DNA from: Ustilago trichophora
Taxonomy: Eukaryota; Basidiomycota; Ustilaginomycetes; Ustilaginales; Ustilaginaceae
DNA length: 64,000 nt
Direction of reading: 5' to 3'
Assembly: GCA_900323505.1 (NCBI GenBank)
Contig: OOIN01000004.1
Span: forward strand, 620,001 to 684,000
Shown here: in pieces, positions 60,165 through 64,000 of the stretch
How the letters are laid out: the number at the start of each line of letters is the position of its first letter
Numbering within the stretch: the first letter of the stretch is position 1
Notes under the pieces: generated by a model
Told to the model about the DNA's origin: nothing
The model's database searches: none
Seen by the model: the letters and a program-made list of their open reading frames with translations, nothing else
Made by a program: the position numbers and the translations under genes

Positions 60165-61267
60165 TTAGATCTTGGCCATGGCAGCGACATCGGTGGACTG
60201 GACGTAGTCCTCACACTCGTCGGCGATGCGCTCCTGAAGCTCATCGAGCGAGACCTTGGCGTCCTCGACGACAAGGGAGCACTGGAGCTTGGAGACACCG
60301 TAGCCGATAGCGACGAGCTTGGAGGAACCCCAGACGAGGCCGTCCATCTCGATGGCACGAACGGCAGCCTCGAGCTCCTTCATGTCAGTCTCGTCATCCC
60401 AAGGCTTGATGTCGAGGGTGACGAGCGACTTGGCAGCGGGACCGGGGCCCTTGGCGGCCTTCTTCTTGTTGTACTCGGCGACACGCTCAGCCTTGATGCG
60501 CTCGGCCTCCTCGTCGACCTCGTCGTCGGAGCCGAAGAGGTCAACGTCGTCATCGTCCTCGTCAGCGGCGGCGGCGGGGGCAGCAGCGGCGAAGGTGGAG
60601 CCAAGGAGGGTAGCGGCCTTGGCCTTGTCACCGGTCAGGTCCTTGTGCTCAGCCTCGTACGAGGTGATGTGCTCGTACCAGCGGGCAACGTGCGAGTACT
60701 TGTCGGCATCGGGGGCCTTGGCAACAGCCTCGTATACGGCGACGTCGGCCTGCGAGGGCGAGTGGCTGCAAGGGTCAGAGTGGCATGGGAAAGGAAACAA
60801 GAGTCAGTGTTTGTTTCTCCTTGAAGCGCAGATGCAAAGAGTGTCCATAACTCGGATCCATTCATCCACTCCGTCAAATGTAACGTAGCGTTGTTTGTGT
60901 GGTTTGGCGTGGAACAAGATCAGATAGCTTGGAAAAGTTGGGTTTCGTCAATGCAGAAAAGGTCGCGGGGTCTTAAGCCGCTGGGCTCGGAAACACGGAC
61001 CAAAGCAAAATATTCATCATGATGTTCCAGCACGGAAAGAATCCTCCAAGACTACTACTTCCTAGATAGATAGTCTCATGCGTGCACTGCCTACCTCGTA
61101 GCATGTGCTGTTGCCGTCTATAAAGGCGACTTGTACGGATCTGGAGCTGATGGAGACTCGTTCTGAGGTGTAGTGAAAGATGCTTACCCATCAACGTAGG
61201 ACTTGTCGGCAAGGAAGCCGTCGAGCTTGGTGAGGTTGGCAGCCTGGGAGAAGTCGGGAAGAGACAT
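60165..61267 (-). CDS. Translation elongation factor eEF1B-alpha (EF-1 beta), two exons
   Basis: This is the guanine nucleotide exchange factor that reloads eEF1A with GTP. Exon 1 (61188-61267) and exon 2 (60165-60765) flank a 422-base intron (GTAAGC..TTGCAG), giving 226 aa beginning [19 protein letters not shown]. The N-terminal GST-C-like domain ([21 protein letters not shown]) is followed by the acidic linker [15 protein letters not shown], which is the CK2-type site typical of the family. The exchange domain reads [37 protein letters not shown] and [21 protein letters not shown]. The intron is unusually long for this window and holds a candidate snoRNA. Codon bias is strong. Confidence 0.96.
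60911..61028 (-). ncRNA. Candidate box C/D snoRNA in the eEF1B-alpha intron
   Basis: Reading the - strand, GGAACA (61028-61023) is followed by TC and a perfect C box ATGATGA (61020-61014). After about 90 bases come a D box CTGA (60923-60920) and TCT-TGTTCC. The ends GGAACA and TGTTCC are exact complements and form the terminal stem. A possible D'/C' pair is CTGC..TTGACGA near 60955-60945. The candidate is in the sense orientation of the host intron, clear of both splice sites, and eEF1B genes host snoRNAs in animals. The guide target is not identified. Confidence 0.6.
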
Positions 61268-61417
61268 TGTGAAGGATGTGTATGGGGATGTGGTGGATCA
61301 GTGCGATGAAGGAGTGCAAGCAGGTTGTAAAGACACCATATTGGTCTCAGTACACTCGCTGCCACGAAAAGCGCAGGCCAACTTTTTCTTTGCCCGGCCA
61401 GGAAGAAGACGAAGAAG

Positions 61418-61445
<28 letters not shown>
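61418..61445 (+). repeat. Poly(A) tract of 28
   Basis: An uninterrupted A28 within a GAA-rich segment (61410-61490), about 150 bases upstream of the eEF1B start. Poly(dA:dT) tracts of this kind keep nucleosomes off strong promoters. Confidence 0.9.
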
Positions 61446-61449
<4 letters not shown>

Positions 61450-62116
61450 AAAAGAAAAGAAAAAAAGGCCCAAAGCGCAAAAAAGAAGTGAAAATATGCC
61501 AACACGGAACAAGAAGAAACACTCCAGGCGTGCCGTTTGCTGTGCCTTTTGATTTTCCTTCCATCTTCTTCCCAGCCAACAGCAAAGCCCACGCTCTGGC
61601 CAAAAACACCCAAAGAAACAGAGGCGGGCGCGGTCTGTGCTTCTGAGGGCTTTTGTGCTCGTTCTCGGCCCAGAGTGGCGAAAAGACGTAGAAACTCTAG
61701 CCTCGAGTTTTAAATTCTTGCATGGGCCAATCGAAATTCAGACACTCTGCCTCTGGCGCTAAGCTGAAAGCTGTGGCAATTACCCGATCACACTCGAACC
61801 CAAAATCTCAGGGCACGTGCGAAATCCATTTGGTGTTGTAAGCTATGATCTGACATGGGAACATCATGCCAAAATTGCCCGAACCCCGGTCATTTCACGA
61901 GACGCGGAGAAGAAGGGTTCTGCTTCGTGCCTCTCTCTCTCTCTCTCAATTCCAGTGGGGGGGGCGACAGCCAAGAGAGCACAGAGAGAAAGCCGTTGAA
62001 ATCATATGCAAGCAACCCAGCAAGCCAGCAACAAACCAAAGCTAGTCCAAAGCCAACCGAGTGTAGGATGCCATCCCTCACCTTCTTCCACTCGACCTCG
62101 TTCCCTTTCCTCGTAC

Positions 62117-62141
62117 CATCGCATCGCATCGCATCGCATCG
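62117..62141 (+). repeat. CATCG pentanucleotide repeat, 5 copies
   Basis: Five perfect tandem copies in the leader region of the ING gene. Confidence 0.95.
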
Positions 62142-62411
62142 CTCAGCCATAGACTGTACTTGCACGCAGATAGCGCTGCTTCCTCTTCTTCAGTCCTTTT
62201 GGCTCTGTCCTTATTGTCGTCACACCATCCGCTGCGTCCCCCAACTCTACGTGAATCGACCGTGGCAGCCAGCTCCCCGACACCATCAGCTTGCCCTCTC
62301 ACTGTCTCGTCAGTTCGATTTGCCTTCCACATCGCAGCAAGCTTCATCCACTTCCACCCATACCACCGTGCGTGCAGTGCTACGGCGTCCACTACGCAGC
62401 AGCTCCTCGCC

Positions 62412-64000
62412 ATGAAGCAACACTCCGTTGCTGTCTCGGCTTCAGCGGGCCCATCCCGAGCTCAGCCATCCACCAGCTCTCTCAAAAAGAATGGCGCCAA
62501 TGGCATCGGCGGTCTTCCCGGTGGTGTCGTCGGCCCCGAAGCAGCTGGTCTTGATCCATCTGGCCCCGAACACTTCTTCGTCACCCTCGCTGCCTACGCC
62601 GACGCGCTTGATGCTCTCCCCCTTGACCTCACCCGCAGCTTTTCAGACCTTCGCGAGCTGGATGCCGTCCTGGGATCGCATCTCAACAGCCTCACGGCGC
62701 GTCTCAACCATCTCACTGCGCTCATCGAGGATCCCGATGTCGACCAAGGCCAACGTCTCTTGGCGCTCAAGGAGGTAGCCGAGGAGGCGCGCGCCTACAA
62801 GATGGGCGGAGAGGACAAGATCCGCGTCGCCCTCAACACAGCCGAGACCATCATCAGCCACACCGACTACATTGATGCCCTCGATGCTCAACTTGACCGC
62901 TTCTCCGAAATCTCGGCCCTGCTCAACCCCACCAAGCACCTCAAACTCGAACAGTATTATGTACCAGGCTCACTCAAGGACCGCAAGCTCATCACTTCTC
63001 TCGACAGTCACTCGGGTACTGCAGGTGGTTCAGCCACTGCCGAGGTCAACGGTACGGGTGGAAACAAGAAGAAGAAAGTCGCAGCCAACGTCGCTGCGGC
63101 GAGTGGCGCTGGAGGAAAGAGCCACAAAGGGGCGGAAACAGCCTCTATCGCTGGCTCAGCAGCTGCTGCAAGCGGTGCCTCCAACAGCAAGAAGCGCAAA
63201 GCCATCTCTGGTGCTGCCATCTCCGGATCCGCAAGTGCCAATTCCAAGGTTGCCAAGACGTCTGGCTCCGGTAAGGGCGACGAGGACGTCAAGACGGCTG
63301 CCAACGGTTCGAGCTCGCACAAGAAGAAGACGGACAACAGTGCTGCTGGTGGCAGCGCATCCAAATCCAATCAGGCCAACAGCAACACGCGCCTGCCACG
63401 GGCAGCACACGCACACAGCGGCTATACAGAGGACGACGAGGAAGGCGTTTCCGGTCGCAAAGACGCAGCCTCACGACGAGGCGACGCAGAAGACTCCAAC
63501 TCTGCCAGCCGATCCCGCAACAGCCGTTCTGTGCGCGCTGTTGCTGCAGCACAACGCAGCGATGGATCGGACGAAGACCTCGACGACCCCGACGTCGATG
63601 AAGACGAAGAGCCCACCCGTTCCTCCAACACCAAGTCTCGCTCTCGTGCCACCGCCCGATCCTCTTCCAACGCCACTACCACCAACTCGCGCGCCCGAGG
63701 TGGAGCAGCCTCCGCCGCTGCCGCATCTCCGCACACCGGCTCCAACTCTGCCAGTCGAGCCGACAGCCCTTCGTCCAACGCAGGTGCAGGCGACGATGCC
63801 GACGAGGCGCGCTACTGCTTCTGCAATAACGTCTCGTACGGCGATATGATCGGATGCGATGACGACGACTGTGAACGCGAATGGTTCCACCTGGGCTGTG
63901 TCGGCCTGACAAAGCCACCTCAGGGTACCTGGTATTGCGAGGCCTGCTTGGAGAGGAGGGCGGCAAATGGTAGAGGGGGTAAAGGAAAGAAGGCTAAAAG
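62412..64000 (+). CDS. ING-family PHD-finger chromatin protein (partial, runs off window)
   Basis: The frame from ATG 62412 stays open to the window end (529 codons, no stop), so the 3' end is missing. The N-terminal ING domain (about 52-160) contains HFFVTLAAYADALDALPLDL, FSDLRELDAVLGSHLNSL and a coiled segment ending TKHLKLEQYYVPGS. A 300-residue Ser/Ala/Lys-rich linker follows. The PHD finger (about 468-517) has the full C4HC3 set: CFC, IGCDDDDC, WFHLGC and WYCEAC. The Tyr before CFC and the Trp of EWFHLGC fit an H3K4me3-reading cage. Such proteins (Yng1/Yng2, ING) guide histone acetyltransferase or deacetylase complexes. Which complex cannot be told. The tail GGKGKKAK is basic, perhaps the polybasic region of ING proteins. 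Confidence 0.92.
   Translation, partial: MKQHSVAVSASAGPSRAQPSTSSLKKNGANGIGGLPGGVVGPEAAGLDPSGPEHFFVTLAAYADALDALPLDLTRSFSDLRELDAVLGSHLNSLTARLNHLTALIEDPDVDQGQRLLALKEVAEEARAYKMGGEDKIRVALNTAETIISHTDYIDALDAQLDRFSEISALLNPTKHLKLEQYYVPGSLKDRKLITSLDSHSGTAGGSATAEVNGTGGNKKKKVAANVAAASGAGGKSHKGAETASIAGSAAAASGASNSKKRKAISGAAISGSASANSKVAKTSGSGKGDEDVKTAANGSSSHKKKTDNSAAGGSASKSNQANSNTRLPRAAHAHSGYTEDDEEGVSGRKDAASRRGDAEDSNSASRSRNSRSVRAVAAAQRSDGSDEDLDDPDVDEDEEPTRSSNTKSRSRATARSSSNATTTNSRARGGAASAAAASPHTGSNSASRADSPSSNAGAGDDADEARYCFCNNVSYGDMIGCDDDDCEREWFHLGCVGLTKPPQGTWYCEACLERRAANGRGGKGKKAK

Larger units (their letters stand above)
61268..62411. promoter_or_regulatory. Divergent eEF1B/ING promoter region
   Basis: 1.1 kb between divergent genes, with no gene seen. 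It includes a long poly-A tract, a CT tract (about 61930-61948) and a CATCG pentanucleotide repeat. Confidence 0.55.

Noticed and set aside
62872..63849. 325-codon frame overlapping the ING gene
   Set aside because: A +1 shadow of the ING frame, which carries the ING and PHD domains and is open to the window end.

Overview
The window looks like a chromosome segment of a basidiomycete smut fungus (Ustilaginomycotina, probably Ustilaginaceae). The genes are eukaryotic and widely spaced, with few short GT-AG introns. Codon use in highly expressed genes is strongly biased. The proton pump is of the plant-like type known from Ustilago, and two tRNA genes carry introns. No viral, bacterial or intact transposon block was seen.

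Layout. 1.2-6.1 kb: ETF-ubiquinone oxidoreductase, a BMT2-type rRNA methyltransferase and TOM20. 6.5-10 kb: an intron-containing tRNA and mitochondrial Hsp70 (three exons). 10.9-17.7 kb: RAD6 (its first coding exon is only the ATG), an ER DnaJ protein and a very long MDM34. 17.7-23.5 kb: almost 6 kb with no supportable gene, including a run of 24 G. 23.5-26.7 kb: a plant-type plasma-membrane H+-ATPase with a 5'UTR intron. 28.8-32.6 kb: a secreted CAP/PR-1 protein and a SAM methyltransferase. 33.3-44.4 kb: a MYST acetyltransferase, an MGR3-like TPR protein, deoxyribose-phosphate aldolase, a BioF-type synthase ending in SKL, and a PX/PXB protein. 45-52 kb: a sulfide:quinone oxidoreductase fused in frame to a mitochondrial ribosomal protein, tRNA-Pro, a trypsin-like mitochondrial protein and a paraoxonase-like enzyme. 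53-64 kb: a DUF3292/GRAM-like membrane protein, ORC5, a T7-like ATP-dependent DNA ligase, eEF1B-alpha with a candidate box C/D snoRNA in its intron, and an ING/PHD protein that runs off the end.

How the genes relate. There are no operons, but mitochondrial functions are strikingly frequent: import (TOM20, SSC1), ER contact (MDM34), proteolysis (MGR3-like, trypsin-like), the quinone pool (ETF-QO, SQR), translation (mL58) and probably DNA joining (ligase). Several pairs are divergent and share short promoters: BMT2/TOM20, DnaJ/MDM34, MGR3-like/DERA, ORC5/ligase and eEF1B/ING.

The most unusual object is the SQR-mL58 fusion. Its ribosomal half has no internal methionine but carries an arginine-rich segment with a textbook R-3 mitochondrial processing site. 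This suggests a mitochondrial polyprotein cleaved after import. All calls come from reading the sequence; no searches were run.
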